Positions 15,184 to 24,204 of a stretch of 64,000 nt of DNA are shown piece after piece. The stretch is from Nocardiopsis sp. FR4 (lineage in GTDB: Bacteria > Actinomycetota > Actinomycetes > Streptosporangiales > Streptosporangiaceae): contig NZ_VWVV01000027.1 of the NCBI RefSeq assembly GCF_009830945.1, forward strand, positions 1 through 64,000, given 5' to 3'. Below the pieces are notes generated by a model. That model made no database searches. It was not told where the DNA came from and saw only the letters and a list, made by a program, of their open reading frames with translations. A program made the position numbers and the translations under genes. How positions within the stretch are numbered: position 1 is the stretch's first letter; each line of letters starts with the position of its first letter.

Positions 15184-16346
15184 AAGCGATCATCTGCGGA
15201 GCCGGCATCGCCGGCCTGGCCGCCGCCCACCAACTCCACGCCCACGGCTGGCAGGTCACCGTGTGCGAGAAGTCCCCCGCACCGCGCACCCAGGGCTACA
15301 TGATCGACTTCTTCGGCCCCGGCTACCAGGCCGCCCACCGCATGGGACTCCTCCCCCAGCTGCACCAGGCCGGCTACGACATCTCCCAGGCCACCTTCGT
15401 CGACACCCACGGCACCCCCCGCGCCCGACTCACCCTGCCCCGCATCGCCAGCGGCGGCCTGGTCTCCCTCATGCGCCCCGACCTCGAACGGATCCTGCGC
15501 GAGAACCTGCACCCCGACGTGCGCCTGCGCTACGGCTCCGCCCTGACCGGCTTCCACGACCACGACCACGGCGTGGACGCCACCCTCGCCGACGGCCGCA
15601 CCCTCACCGCCGACCTCCTCATCGGCGCCGACGGACTGCACTCCACCGTGCGCCGCCAGGTCTTCGGCCCCCACACCGACCACCTGCGCTACCTGGGCAT
15701 GCACACCGCCGCCTTCACCTTCGACGATCCCCGCATCCACGCCCAGGTCCACGACGGCTTCTACCTCACCGACACCATCGGCGCCCAGATGGGCCTGTAC
15801 GGGCTGCGCGACGGCCGCGTGGCCGCCTTCACCGTGCACCGCCACCCCACCCCCGGCACGCCCCCCGACCCCCGCGCCGCCCTGCGCCACGCCCTGGCCG
15901 ACCTGGGATGGCTCGTCCCCCAAGCCCTGCACCACTGCCCCCCGGCCCCCGACCTGTACTACGACCAGGTCGCCCAGAGCACCGTCCCCCGCTGGAGCCG
16001 AGGACGCACCGTCCTGCTGGGCGACGCCGGCGGCGCGGTGTCCCTGCTGGCCGGACAGGGCGCCTCACTGGCGATGGGCGGAGCCTTCGCCCTGGCCCAC
16101 CACCTGGGCACGGGCACCGACCTCCACCAGGGACTGCGACGCTTCGAGGAACACTGGCGGCCCCTGGTCCACCAGCGCCAGCGCGCCGCCCGACGCACCG
16201 CCCACTGGTTCCTGCCCACCCGCCCCGCCCACATCCTCATCCGACGCGCCGCCCTGCGCCTGACCGCCCTCCCCGGCGCCCACCGCCTCCTGGCGGGCGC
16301 GCTCACCGGCAAACCCGCACCCCTGACCGGGACGCACACCCCCTGA
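15180..16346 (+). CDS. FAD-dependent monooxygenase (PHBH/TetX-like)
   Basis: A 388-residue group A flavin monooxygenase. It has the Rossmann GxGxxG motif in IICGAGIAGLAAAHQL (residues 4-19), the DG motif LLIGADGLHSTVRRQV (about 148-163) and the GD motif TVLLGDAGGAVSLLAGQGAS (about 277-296). The region GYMIDFFGPGYQAAHRMGL is shared with TetX- and RdmE-like hydroxylases. It would use NAD(P)H and O2 to hydroxylate an aromatic or polyketide substrate, possibly an antibiotic. The GTG start overlaps the TetR stop by four bases. No membrane segment. The unit ends before a Tn3 remnant. Confidence 0.9.
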   Translation: MKAIICGAGIAGLAAAHQLHAHGWQVTVCEKSPAPRTQGYMIDFFGPGYQAAHRMGLLPQLHQAGYDISQATFVDTHGTPRARLTLPRIASGGLVSLMRPDLERILRENLHPDVRLRYGSALTGFHDHDHGVDATLADGRTLTADLLIGADGLHSTVRRQVFGPHTDHLRYLGMHTAAFTFDDPRIHAQVHDGFYLTDTIGAQMGLYGLRDGRVAAFTVHRHPTPGTPPDPRAALRHALADLGWLVPQALHHCPPAPDLYYDQVAQSTVPRWSRGRTVLLGDAGGAVSLLAGQGASLAMGGAFALAHHLGTGTDLHQGLRRFEEHWRPLVHQRQRAARRTAHWFLPTRPAHILIRRAALRLTALPGAHRLLAGALTGKPAPLTGTHTP

Positions 16347-16492
16347 CCGCACCGGACCCCCTCACAGGTCCACCCACCCCTCCAACCCCGACGGCGAACG
16401 GCACCACACCCGCCCCCGGACGCAACCGCCCATCACACCGGTACCACCGGGCCAACCCCCGCTCAGCCCCCGCGTCCCCACCGTCCGCGGCC

Positions 16493-16602
16493 ACCAACAA
16501 GGTCGAGTCCTACAGCGCCTTCTCGGCCTGGTTGCGGTTCGGCAACGGCGGGGTGCTCGCCGACAACGACCCCGTCGAGCAGGAGAAGCTCATCAAGCTC
16601 AT
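16493..16602 (+). mobile_element. Tn3-family transposase remnant (C-terminal fragment)
   Basis: A frame of about 36 codons reads NKVESYSAFSAWLRFGNGG, then VLADNDPVEQEKLIKLI. This is the signature near the C-terminus of Tn3-family transposases (N-x-A/V-E-x-Y-x-x-F-S/A-x-W-L-x-F-G-N-x-G then NDP-x-E-Q-E-K). Nothing of the catalytic core remains on either side. I find no 38-bp terminal inverted repeat. The fragment abuts a frameshifted gene on the other strand, consistent with decay after an insertion or an imprecise deletion. Confidence 0.75.
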
Positions 16603-16680
16603 CCCGCGTACCGGGCGCCATCAGGAAGGTGCGGATCGAGACCGCGAACAACGCGCCCGGGACCGGATCTGCGCCCTTCA

Positions 16681-17766
16681 GGGGACCAGCCCGTGCAGGG
16701 GCAGCAGGCCAGCTCTGGGGGCGGAGGTGCTGTTGCCCTCCAGGTAGGAGACCACCGCGCCGGGCACCGCCAGGGCGTGGTGGGCGGAGGAGCCCGACCA
16801 CGGCTCCTCGGACGGGTCAGGCCACCCCTCGCCCACACTGACCGGTGTCCACTCGCCCTCTTCCTGTCCTGCACCGGTCCAGGGCAGGACCGCCAGCGCA
16901 CGCACCTCCCGGTCCAGGGCGTCGTCGTAGGCGATGTGGGGCACGACCAGGGAGGCCCCGGCACGGAGGACCGTTCCAAGTTCCACCACAGGTCCAGGTC
17001 CCGCTCCACCCGCGTGCTCCGCGCGGTCTCGCCCGCGGCGGCGGCCAGGACGTGGGCGGGTTCGTCGGCCTCCCACTCGCGCACCACCACCGCGCCAGCG
17101 GTGTCCAGGGCCAGGGCGCGGTCCCGGGCTTCTCCGGGCGTTGCGGGCAGTGCCCGCACGGGTTCGCCGTCGGCCAGGGCGAATACGTTATCGTCGGCCC
17201 CCACCACCGGCGCGCCCTCACCCGTCTCCCGGGGTGGGTACACGCCGGGCAGGCCGATGCGCAGGTCCTGGGGGTCCAGTCCCGGCACCACACCTGTTCT
17301 CCCGTGGCGGCGGCGAGGGCGATGACGCTCCACCGCGCCAGCGGGCACGTCCATGTGCAACAGGGCGTCTGTGAGGTCGTACTCCACCTGCGGGTCCTCC
17401 AGGCACAGGCGGTTCACCAGGACCCGGTCGCCGTAGCGCTGGTCCCACCGTCCTCGCCCCACAGGCACACCTGGCCTTGGGGGCCTCCTCCCACGCGAAC
17501 TCCCAGAGCCGTTCGGCCGAGTCGGTGGCGTAGGCCAGCACACGGCTGGCGCCGTCCTCATCGGCGCGCACCACACGCACCTCGGGGGTCAGGTAGCGCA
17601 CCGGGGCCGGGTCCTCCCCGTCCGTGACCGGCGGCGGGGGCAGGGGCGCGTCACGCACCACGTCCCCGGTGGTGGTGTCCAGCACGACCATCGTCTGCGT
17701 CGCGGAGCCGGGTTCGCTCACGTGCAGCAGCGCGGGCGGGATGCCCCACTCCCTGCCCTGTGGGTG
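16681..17766 (-). pseudogene. Multiply frameshifted PQQ-like beta-propeller protein
   Basis: One protein is split over at least three minus-strand frames. First frame: PALLHVSEPGSATQTMVVLD, then TTTGDVVRDAPLP and RVLAYATDSAERLWEFAWEE. Second frame: WDQRYGDRVLVNRLCLEDPQ, IGLPGVYPPRETGEGAPVV, FALADGEPVRALPATPGE. Third frame: AGASLVVPHIAYDDALDREV and PGAVVSYLEGNS to the stop at about 16678. The repeated blade pattern (a value read-out, then a DTTTG or ALD-AG turn) suggests a PQQ/WD40-like propeller with at least two more frame changes near 17290. No signal peptide or start is visible and the N-terminus seems lost. It was probably a secreted or membrane-anchored protein. Confidence 0.65.
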
Positions 17767-17836
17767 TTTCCGCGCCCTCGGGGCGGGGTGTCCTCCCAGT
17801 TCAGGGCTGCGCGGGGCCCTCCTTTACGCTACAGTC

Positions 17837-17854
17837 TTCGTACGACAGTTCGAA
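17837..17854. promoter_or_regulatory. Near-consensus actinobacterial LexA (SOS) box
   Basis: TCGTACGACAGTTCGA (17838-17853) matches TCGAAC-N4-GTTCGA at 11 of 12 specified positions, the actinobacterial LexA operator. It lies about 50 bases upstream of the DnaE2-type polymerase start. A possible -10, TACGCT, is at 17825-17830, so LexA would overlap the transcription start. This predicts DNA-damage induction. Confidence 0.82.
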
Positions 17855-17901
17855 TGCGGTGTCTTCCTCCCCGGCCGCGCGGCCACAGGGAGGGGTGTTT
17901 G

Positions 17902-20900
17902 GTGTTCGCGCACCTGCGGGTCGCCTCCTCCTACTCGTTGCGGCACGGCACCGCCGCCCCGGCCGAGCTCGTGGCCCGCGCCGCGGCCGACGGCCAGCCG
18001 GTGGCGGCGCTGACCGACCGCGACGGTCTCTTCGGCGCCGTCGAGCACGCCCGCGCCTGCCGCGAGGCCGGGCTCCGGCCCGCGCTCGGCGTGGACCTGG
18101 CCCTGGCCACCCCCGGCGGCGGCCGGGTGGTGGTGCTCGCGCGCGGCACGGCCGGATGGGCCTCCCTGTGCCGCCTGGTCACGACCGCCCACCACCGCCC
18201 CGGTCCGACCGCCGCCACCCCCGAGGATGTGGCCGAGCACGCCGACGGACTCGTGGCGCTGCTGGGGCCGGATTCCGACGTGGGCCGGGCCCTGGCCGGA
18301 CGCCAGGCCGCCCAGGCCCGCACGCTCCTGAACGCCTGGCGCTCCACCGGCGCCGAGATCGCCCTGGCCCCGCACGACCACGGCGCACCGGGCCAGCGCC
18401 GGGTGGCCCGGGCGCTGGTGCGCCTGGCCGACGAGGAACGCCTTCTGGCCGTGCTGACCAACGCGGTACGCTACCCGACCCCGGCCGACGCGCCCCTGGC
18501 GCGGGCCCTGGACCGCATCCGCCAGTGGGCGCCGGGCGGCTACACCCCCGAGGCGCCCACCGACCGGGCCCACCTGGCCGCCGGCGCCGACATGCTCGCC
18601 GTGGCCGAGGGGGTGTGCGCGGGTGACCGCTCCCGGGCCCGGCGGCTGCTCGCGCACACGAACGCGCTGGCCGCCTCCTGCGCCCTGGACCCGGACGCCG
18701 ACCTGGGCATGGGCCGGTTGCACCTGCCCGAGCGGCCCGGCGCGTCCGCCGAGCTGCGCGCCCGGTGCGCCGCCGGTGCGGCCCGGCGGGGCCTGGACCG
18801 CGACCGGCGCGCGCTGGCCCGCCTGGAGACCGAGCTGGCCGTGGTGGACCGGATGGGGTTGTGGTCCTACTTCCTGACCGTGGCCGACGCCGCGGCCGCC
18901 ATCGGCGGCAAGGGCATCCGGGTCTCGGTGCGCGGGTCGGCCGCCGGGAGCCTGATCGTGCACCTGCTGGGCATCAGCGCCATCAACCCGCTGGAGCACG
19001 GCCTGCTGATGGAGCGCTTCCTCACCCCCAGCCGGGCCGGGCAGCCCGACATCGACCTGGACGTGGAGTCCGCCCGCCGCCTGGAGGCCTACGACGCGGT
19101 GATCGCCCACCACCCCGGGGCCGCCGCGGCGGTGGCGATGGTCGACACCTACCGGGCCCGGTCCGCACTGCGCGACGCCGGGGCCGCCCTGTCCCTGCCC
19201 GCGGCGGACGTGGAGCGGATCGCTGCCGCCTTCCCCCGGGTGCGGGCCTCGCGCATCCGCGAGGCGGCCCGGGAACTGCCGGAGCTGAGCCGGGTGGGCG
19301 GCGCCCCCCTGACCGGCGACCACGTCGAGCGCCTGTTCACGCTGGCCGAGCGGTTGGACGCTCTGCCCCGGCACGTGGCCATGCACCCGTGCGGGCTCGT
19401 GCTCACCGACCACGCCCTGACCGAGCGGATCCCCACCCAGCCCTCCGGCGCCGGGTACGCGATGGTCCAAGCCGACAAGACGGGGGTGGAAGATCTCGGC
19501 CTGCTGAAGTTGGACATCCTGGGTGTGCGGATGCAGTCCGCGCTCGCCCACGCCCAAGCCGAGATCGAGCGCACCACCCACACCAGGCTGGACCTGGAAA
19601 CCCTGCCCGACGGCGACGCGGCCACCGCCCACCTGATCGCCACCGGCCACACCCTGGGGTGCTTCCAGATCGAGTCCCCCGGCCAGCGGTCCCTGGTCAC
19701 CCGGCTGCGCCCTCGCGATCTGGCCGACCTGGTCGCCGACATCAGCCTGTTCCGCCCCGGCCCCATGGGCGTGGACATGGTCTCCGCCTACCTCAACGGC
19801 CGCGACGGCACCCCCGCCCCGGCCCCGCACCCGGATCTGGACCCGATCCTGGCCGAGACCGGCGGCGCCCTGCTCTGGCACGAACAGCTCCTCCACGTCC
19901 TGGACGCCTTCACCGGGTGCGGCCTGGACCGCGCCGAGGCGATGCGCCGCGCCCTGGCCAGCGACCAGGGCCGCGCCCAGGTCGAGACACAGGTGCGCGC
20001 GCTGGCCGCCGAGCGCGGCCACCCCGCCCCGGTCACCGACCAGGTGTGGGCCATGGTGGCGGCGTTCGGCGCGTTCGGGTTCTGCAAGGCGCACGGGGTG
20101 GCCTTCGCCCTGCCCACCTACCAGTCGGCCTACCTCAAACGCCACCACCCGGCCGCCTTCTTCGCCGGGCTCATGGCCCACGATCCGGGCATGTACCCGC
20201 GCCGCCTCCTGCTCCAGGACGCCCGGCGTATGGGCGTGCCCGTCCTGGGCCTGGACGTCAACGCCTCCCACACCACCTGGCGGGTAGAACAGATCCGGGG
20301 CGCGGGCCCGCCCCGGTGGGGGGTGCGCCCCCCGCTGGCCGACGTCACCCGCCTGGCCGAACACCACCTCGACCAGATCCTCACCGGCCGCCCCTTCGCC
20401 GACCTGCCCGACCTGCTGGCCCGCACCGACCTGGACGGAGAGGCCCTGGACGATGTGATCCTGGCCGGAGGCCTGGACTCCCTCACCGGCGGCCGCGCCC
20501 GCCGGCGCGATGTCCTCCTGCACGCCCACGCCCTGCGACGCCACCGCACCGCCCCTGCTGGGCCCGACCAGCTCACCCTGACGCCCGACCCGAGCAGGCG
20601 GCGCCCCGCCTCACCGGTGGCCATGACGCGCACCGACGCCATCGCCGAGGAGATGCGGGTGCTGGGCTATGAGCTGTCCGGGCACCTGCTGGACGCCCAC
20701 GCCCCCGATCTGGCCCGCCTGGCAGCCCATCATCGGCTCACCCTGGCCCAGAACCTGCACCGGTTGGAGGAGGGCGCCCCGGTGACCGTGGCGGGGCTGC
20801 GGGTGAGCGTGCAGACCCCGCCCACCCGCTCCGGGACCCGGGTGGTGTTCGCGACCCTGGAAGACCGCACCGGCCTGGTCGACCTGGCCCTGTCGGCCCG

Positions 20901-21027
20901 CGCACAGCGGCACTCGGCCGCCGCGGTGTTCAACGGCGGGGTGCTCCTGGCGCGCGGGCGCATCCGCCGGGCCGCCCCGGGAGCGCTGCCCACCGTGGAC
21001 GCCACCCAGGTGCGCCCCCTGGCCTGA
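17902..21027 (+). CDS. dnaE2: DnaE2-type error-prone DNA polymerase III alpha subunit
   Basis: A 1041-residue C-family polymerase. The N-terminal PHP domain is degenerate: HLRVASSYS replaces the metal-binding HLHxHSxYS, and TDRDGLFG replaces TDH. The palm carries RVSVRGSAAGSLIVHLLG and catalytic PDIDLDVES (382-390), the PDIDxD-E form of DnaE2 rather than PDFDxDF of replicative DnaE. Then come ALPRHVAMHPCGLVL, KLDILGVRM, CFQIESPGQRSLV and FGFCKAHGVAFALPTYQSAY. An OB-fold (VTVAGLRVSVQTPP) lies near 960. DnaE2 works in SOS mutagenesis with ImuA'/ImuB; neither partner is in the window. GTG 17902 follows GGGAGGGG. Assignment to the DnaE2 branch is strong; activity with separate partners is inferred. 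Confidence 0.9.
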   Translation: MFAHLRVASSYSLRHGTAAPAELVARAAADGQPVAALTDRDGLFGAVEHARACREAGLRPALGVDLALATPGGGRVVVLARGTAGWASLCRLVTTAHHRPGPTAATPEDVAEHADGLVALLGPDSDVGRALAGRQAAQARTLLNAWRSTGAEIALAPHDHGAPGQRRVARALVRLADEERLLAVLTNAVRYPTPADAPLARALDRIRQWAPGGYTPEAPTDRAHLAAGADMLAVAEGVCAGDRSRARRLLAHTNALAASCALDPDADLGMGRLHLPERPGASAELRARCAAGAARRGLDRDRRALARLETELAVVDRMGLWSYFLTVADAAAAIGGKGIRVSVRGSAAGSLIVHLLGISAINPLEHGLLMERFLTPSRAGQPDIDLDVESARRLEAYDAVIAHHPGAAAAVAMVDTYRARSALRDAGAALSLPAADVERIAAAFPRVRASRIREAARELPELSRVGGAPLTGDHVERLFTLAERLDALPRHVAMHPCGLVLTDHALTERIPTQPSGAGYAMVQADKTGVEDLGLLKLDILGVRMQSALAHAQAEIERTTHTRLDLETLPDGDAATAHLIATGHTLGCFQIESPGQRSLVTRLRPRDLADLVADISLFRPGPMGVDMVSAYLNGRDGTPAPAPHPDLDPILAETGGALLWHEQLLHVLDAFTGCGLDRAEAMRRALASDQGRAQVETQVRALAAERGHPAPVTDQVWAMVAAFGAFGFCKAHGVAFALPTYQSAYLKRHHPAAFFAGLMAHDPGMYPRRLLLQDARRMGVPVLGLDVNASHTTWRVEQIRGAGPPRWGVRPPLADVTRLAEHHLDQILTGRPFADLPDLLARTDLDGEALDDVILAGGLDSLTGGRARRRDVLLHAHALRRHRTAPAGPDQLTLTPDPSRRRPASPVAMTRTDAIAEEMRVLGYELSGHLLDAHAPDLARLAAHHRLTLAQNLHRLEEGAPVTVAGLRVSVQTPPTRSGTRVVFATLEDRTGLVDLALSARAQRHSAAAVFNGGVLLARGRIRRAAPGALPTVDATQVRPLA

Positions 21028-21124
21028 GAGTGGGGATTCAGGTCCGGATCGGGGCGCGGGAACCGCCAGGCGCCGCCAGCCCTCTCACCTACCGCACCCG
21101 CCCGTCCTCGGAAAGGATCCCTTG

Positions 21125-21757
21125 GTGTCTAGTCTGCTCACGCTGATCTTCCTGATGATGATCGTGGCGATCATCGGAGCCGTCGTGATCCTGATCAATC
21201 CGGAGGTGGCCTGGCACCTGCGGTCCTGGCAGTACCGCGATCCCGAGGCCAACTACCCCTCCGACGCCTGGTTCGCCATGCAACGGGTCGCCGCCGGCGT
21301 GATGCTCGTGGTCTGTCTCGTGGTCCTGTCCCAGCTATGGGAATCCCCTTCCCCGTCCTCCGAGGAGCGCACCGCGGCCTCCCCGGCCCAGGAAGCCTCA
21401 CCCACGCCCACGTCCGAGCGCCGCACGCTCACCACCATGCTCACCCTGGACGGCCGTATCTACGGCTACACCCCCACCGACCACGGCATCCTGCTCTACG
21501 TCGACACCGGCCACTGCGCCAGCGACCCCCTGGTGGAGGCCACCGAGGAAGCCGACGCCATCCGCCTGCAGGTGCAGGTCGACGTCGGTGAGCTGTGGTG
21601 CAGCAGCGAGAACGACGTCCTGTCCCGACACCCCGTGGACCTGGAGGAGCCGCTGGGCGATCGCCGGGTGCGCGACAGTGAGGGCTCGGCCGTGCGCCTG
21701 TGCCGGGAAGGGTGCGACAGCACCGCAGGCGCGGAGGACACCCCTCCTCAGGAGTGA
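21125..21757 (+). CDS. Two-helix membrane protein (possible DUF6199-like N-terminus)
   Basis: About 210 residues. Helix 1 spans 4-25 (LTLIFLMMIVAIIGAVVILI). NPEVAWHLRSWQYRDPEANYP and SDAWFAMQRVAAGV then resemble the P..W....W......PS....R..G pattern of small DUF6199-type proteins, followed by helix 2 at about 52-70. A Ser/Pro/Thr-rich linker (75-100) leads to an extracytoplasmic-looking domain with four cysteines (GHCASDP, LWCSSEN, RLCREGCDS), perhaps two disulfides. Function unknown. GTG 21125 is preceded by AAAGGATC; a TTG one codon earlier is possible. It follows dnaE2 by 97 bases and may or may not share its transcript. Confidence 0.75.
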   Translation: MSSLLTLIFLMMIVAIIGAVVILINPEVAWHLRSWQYRDPEANYPSDAWFAMQRVAAGVMLVVCLVVLSQLWESPSPSSEERTAASPAQEASPTPTSERRTLTTMLTLDGRIYGYTPTDHGILLYVDTGHCASDPLVEATEEADAIRLQVQVDVGELWCSSENDVLSRHPVDLEEPLGDRRVRDSEGSAVRLCREGCDSTAGAEDTPPQE

Positions 21758-21773
21758 GAGCGCCGCCCCCCGG

Positions 21774-22121
21774 CTAGGCCGGTTCCAGGTTGGTGGAGAT
21801 GTCGGTGGCTCCGAACGCGGCCAGGACCAGGAGCAGGAGCAGCGCCCCCACGATCCGGGCGAGCAGGCGGGCGCGGGGCCCCACCCACACCAGCACCAGG
21901 TGCAGCAGCGACACCGGCAGCGCGGCGTAGAGCAGGTACAGGGCGATGGACAGCAACGGGCCGCTCCAGGGGTGCGCGCCGTTGGCCGTGGCCATGTACG
22001 ACCCCATGAGCAGGAAGAGGCCGCCGCCTCCCACCACGACCACCCCCACCAGCCACAGCGGGACCATCACCCAGCGGTGACGGTAGAGGAAGTCCTCGCA
22101 GATCCGCACGATGTTCGCCAT
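21774..22121 (-). CDS. Small integral membrane protein of unknown function
   Basis: A 115-residue protein starting MANIVRICEDFLYRHRWVMV. Helices are predicted at about 18-42, 58-82 and 88-108. I do not recognise the family. It converges with the preceding membrane protein (16 bases apart). GGGTG is the only ribosome-site candidate before ATG 22121; a longer frame upstream is Arg/Pro-rich and rejected. A perfect palindrome lies 36 bases upstream of the start. Confidence 0.65.
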   Translation of the reverse strand: MANIVRICEDFLYRHRWVMVPLWLVGVVVVGGGGLFLLMGSYMATANGAHPWSGPLLSIALYLLYAALPVSLLHLVLVWVGPRARLLARIVGALLLLLVLAAFGATDISTNLEPA

Positions 22122-22429
22122 ACACCCAGGCTGGCGCACCCTGCGGCCGCGCACATGAGTACGCGTACTCGGCCACCCGGCACGGGCGTTCCCCTGCGCC
22201 CCAAAGCCGGGGGTGGCCGTGTTCGGCCAGTTGTCCCGAACCGCCCACACGCCTGGGCGCCGCGTGTTATCTGTGCGCACATGCTCACCGAGGATCGACG
22301 CCGGGCACGCGACGCCGCCACCGTCACCAACGCGAAGTCACGGCAACACCCCACCAGGGGCGGCTCCCGGCCCCCAGACCACGACCCCGCACAGCGCGCC
22401 TGGTCGGTGGCCGCATCCCCTCATAGTGG
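22122..22429. other. 300-base intergenic region with a perfect palindrome
   Basis: GAGTACGCGTACTC at 22157-22170 is a perfect 14-base palindrome and may be an operator for the membrane-protein gene to its left. Otherwise no gene is supported. A short plus-strand frame from 22281 (about 50 codons) has no ribosome site or recognisable motif. Confidence 0.5.
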
Positions 22430-22690
22430 GTGAGGGCCCCGCGCACCGCACGCCCGATCCCCGCCACGCCCGCTCGCCCTCCAGGTCCACCACCTCGGCC
22501 AACCACAGCCGGGGGCATCCCCGCCTGACGCAGCAGACGAATCAGACGCGCCCGCTCCACCTGCTCCACCCGATAGGTGCGATACCCGTCCGCACCCACC
22601 CGGTCGGGCACCAACAACCCCGACCGCTCGTACAACCGCAGCGCCTTGGCCGACAACCCACTGCGCCGGACGGGGCTCAAGAGTACTCAT
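22430..22690 (-). pseudogene. MerR-family regulator, frameshifted and truncated
   Basis: The DNA-binding half of a MerR protein is present: VRRSGLSAKALRLYERSGLL, VPDRVGADGYRTYR and VEQVERARLIRLLRQAGMPP. An extra base after the fourth codon puts ATG 22690 (MSTL) out of frame with it; the in-frame alternative is a TTG at 22680. After PPAVV the frame shifts again: the natural continuation LAEVVDLEGERAW is in another frame and ends within about 20 residues. The dimerisation coil and ligand domain are missing. The gene is not functional as it stands. Confidence 0.75.
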
Positions 22691-22787
22691 GGCCCGAGTC
22701 TGGACCCTGCCCCAGGGGCACAGCCAACCCCCAGGGCCGCCCCCGCCCCGCCCTGGTCCCGCACGCGGGCCGGCCCCGGTGGGGCCC

Positions 22788-23954
22788 TCAGCGCTCCCGG
22801 AGCAGGCGCACCAACGTGTCGACCTCCTCCTCGGTGTTGTAGTAGTGCACCGAGGCCCGCACCGCCTCCCCCACGGCCCGCTCGCGCTCCCACACCTGGT
22901 TGTCCAGGCGCGACACACTCACGTGCACCCCCGCCTCACGCAACCCCCGCCGCACCCGCTCAGCCTCCACACCCTCCACCGTGAACGTCACGATCCCCGA
23001 CCGCACCCGCCCCCGGTCCAACACCCGCACCCCCGCCAGCCGCCCCAACCGCTCCCGGGCGTAGGCGGCCAGGGAAACCACCCGCTCCTGGATCGCCGCC
23101 ATCCCCACCCCGAGGGCGTAGGAGGCGGCGACCCCCAACCCGATCTGACCGGCCACACTGCGCTCGAAGCTCTCGAACCGGCGCGCGTCCCCCCGCACCC
23201 GGTACCCCTGCCCCTCCCACGACGCCGAGGACACGTCCACCGAAGGCGGCTCCCCCAGGTCCGCACCCGAGCGGGCGTAGACGAACCCCGTCCCACGCGG
23301 CCCCCGCAGGAACTTACGACCCGTGGCGGTCAACACGTCACACCCCCACCGGTCCACGTCCACCTCCCACTGGCCCACCGACTGGCACGCGTCCACCACG
23401 AACAACGCCCCGTAGCGGCGGCACAGCGCCCCGATCTCCTCGACCGGGTTGACCAGCCCGTTGTGGGTGGGCATGTGGTTGATCGCCACCGCCCGCACCC
23501 CACCGCGCCCCAACTCCTCCTCCAACGCCCCCAGGTCCATCACCCCCCAGGCGTCGTCACCCACCACCTGCACGCGCACCCCACGCTCACGGGAGGCCTT
23601 GACCAACCCCATCGCGTTGCTGGGGTACTCACTGGAGGTGGTCAGCACACGGTCCCCCGGAGCGAACGCCACCGACCCGAACGCCACCTCCCACGCGCGG
23701 GTCGCACTCTCCACGAACCCGATCTCCCCCGGGGAGGCCCCCACCAGCTCCGCGACCGCGGTGTAGAACCCCTCCACCGCCTCCGCCGCGTACTCGGCGG
23801 CCTCGTACCCGCCCACGCGCGCCTCCAGGCGCACATGGTCCACCACCGCCTCCACCACCGGCTCCGGGGCCAGCGAGGACCCCGCGTTGTTCAGGTGCAC
23901 CACCTCGGCCACCGCCGGGGTCTGCGCCCGCACCGCCGCCACGTCGATTCCCAC
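22788..23954 (-). CDS. Class-V fold PLP-dependent aminotransferase-like enzyme
   Basis: A 388-residue fold-type-I PLP enzyme. It begins AEVVHLNNAGSSLAPEPVVE, has FVESATRAWEVAFGSVAF (about 80-97) and INHMPTHNGLVNPVEEIG (about 160), the cofactor Asp in LFVVDACQSVGQW (about 183-195) and the catalytic lysine in LTATGRKFLRGPRGTGFVY (about 206-224). SVHYYNTEEEVD at the end is typical of the cysteine-desulfurase/kynureninase-like group. GGAGG lies seven bases before GTG 23954. Substrate unknown. It is not in an operon with another gene, and it is only distantly like the class-V enzyme at 12897. Confidence 0.88.
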   Translation of the reverse strand: MGIDVAAVRAQTPAVAEVVHLNNAGSSLAPEPVVEAVVDHVRLEARVGGYEAAEYAAEAVEGFYTAVAELVGASPGEIGFVESATRAWEVAFGSVAFAPGDRVLTTSSEYPSNAMGLVKASRERGVRVQVVGDDAWGVMDLGALEEELGRGGVRAVAINHMPTHNGLVNPVEEIGALCRRYGALFVVDACQSVGQWEVDVDRWGCDVLTATGRKFLRGPRGTGFVYARSGADLGEPPSVDVSSASWEGQGYRVRGDARRFESFERSVAGQIGLGVAASYALGVGMAAIQERVVSLAAYARERLGRLAGVRVLDRGRVRSGIVTFTVEGVEAERVRRGLREAGVHVSVSRLDNQVWERERAVGEAVRASVHYYNTEEEVDTLVRLLRER

Positions 23955-24204
23955 ACCAACCTCCGCTCGCCCACGACAACGCCGACGAACCTACCCCGCC
24001 CCGCACCACCGCGCCCCGGCCGGCCGCCTCACCCGCGGCGGCCGACAGCGGAGGAACCCATGGAACGCGCCAGCGCCCCGAACCGGCCCTGTCGCCAAAA
24101 CCCCGACCGCACCCGACGCGGCCGACCCGTGGCACCCCCACACCCCCACCATCAGCCACAATGGCCACACACCACATCCCCCGGGAAAGGTCACCACCAC
24201 CGAC

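Noticed and set aside
15263-16747. A long plus-strand frame through the FAD monooxygenase
   Set aside because: Pro/Arg-rich shadow of the monooxygenase. Only its last part (16493-16602) makes sense, as the Tn3 transposase relic.
16347-17790. An intact Tn3 transposon
   Set aside because: Only about 36 codons of transposase remain and no terminal repeats were found.
22281-22433. Small plus-strand frame of about 50 codons
   Set aside because: No ribosome site, no motif and ends inside the MerR relic.
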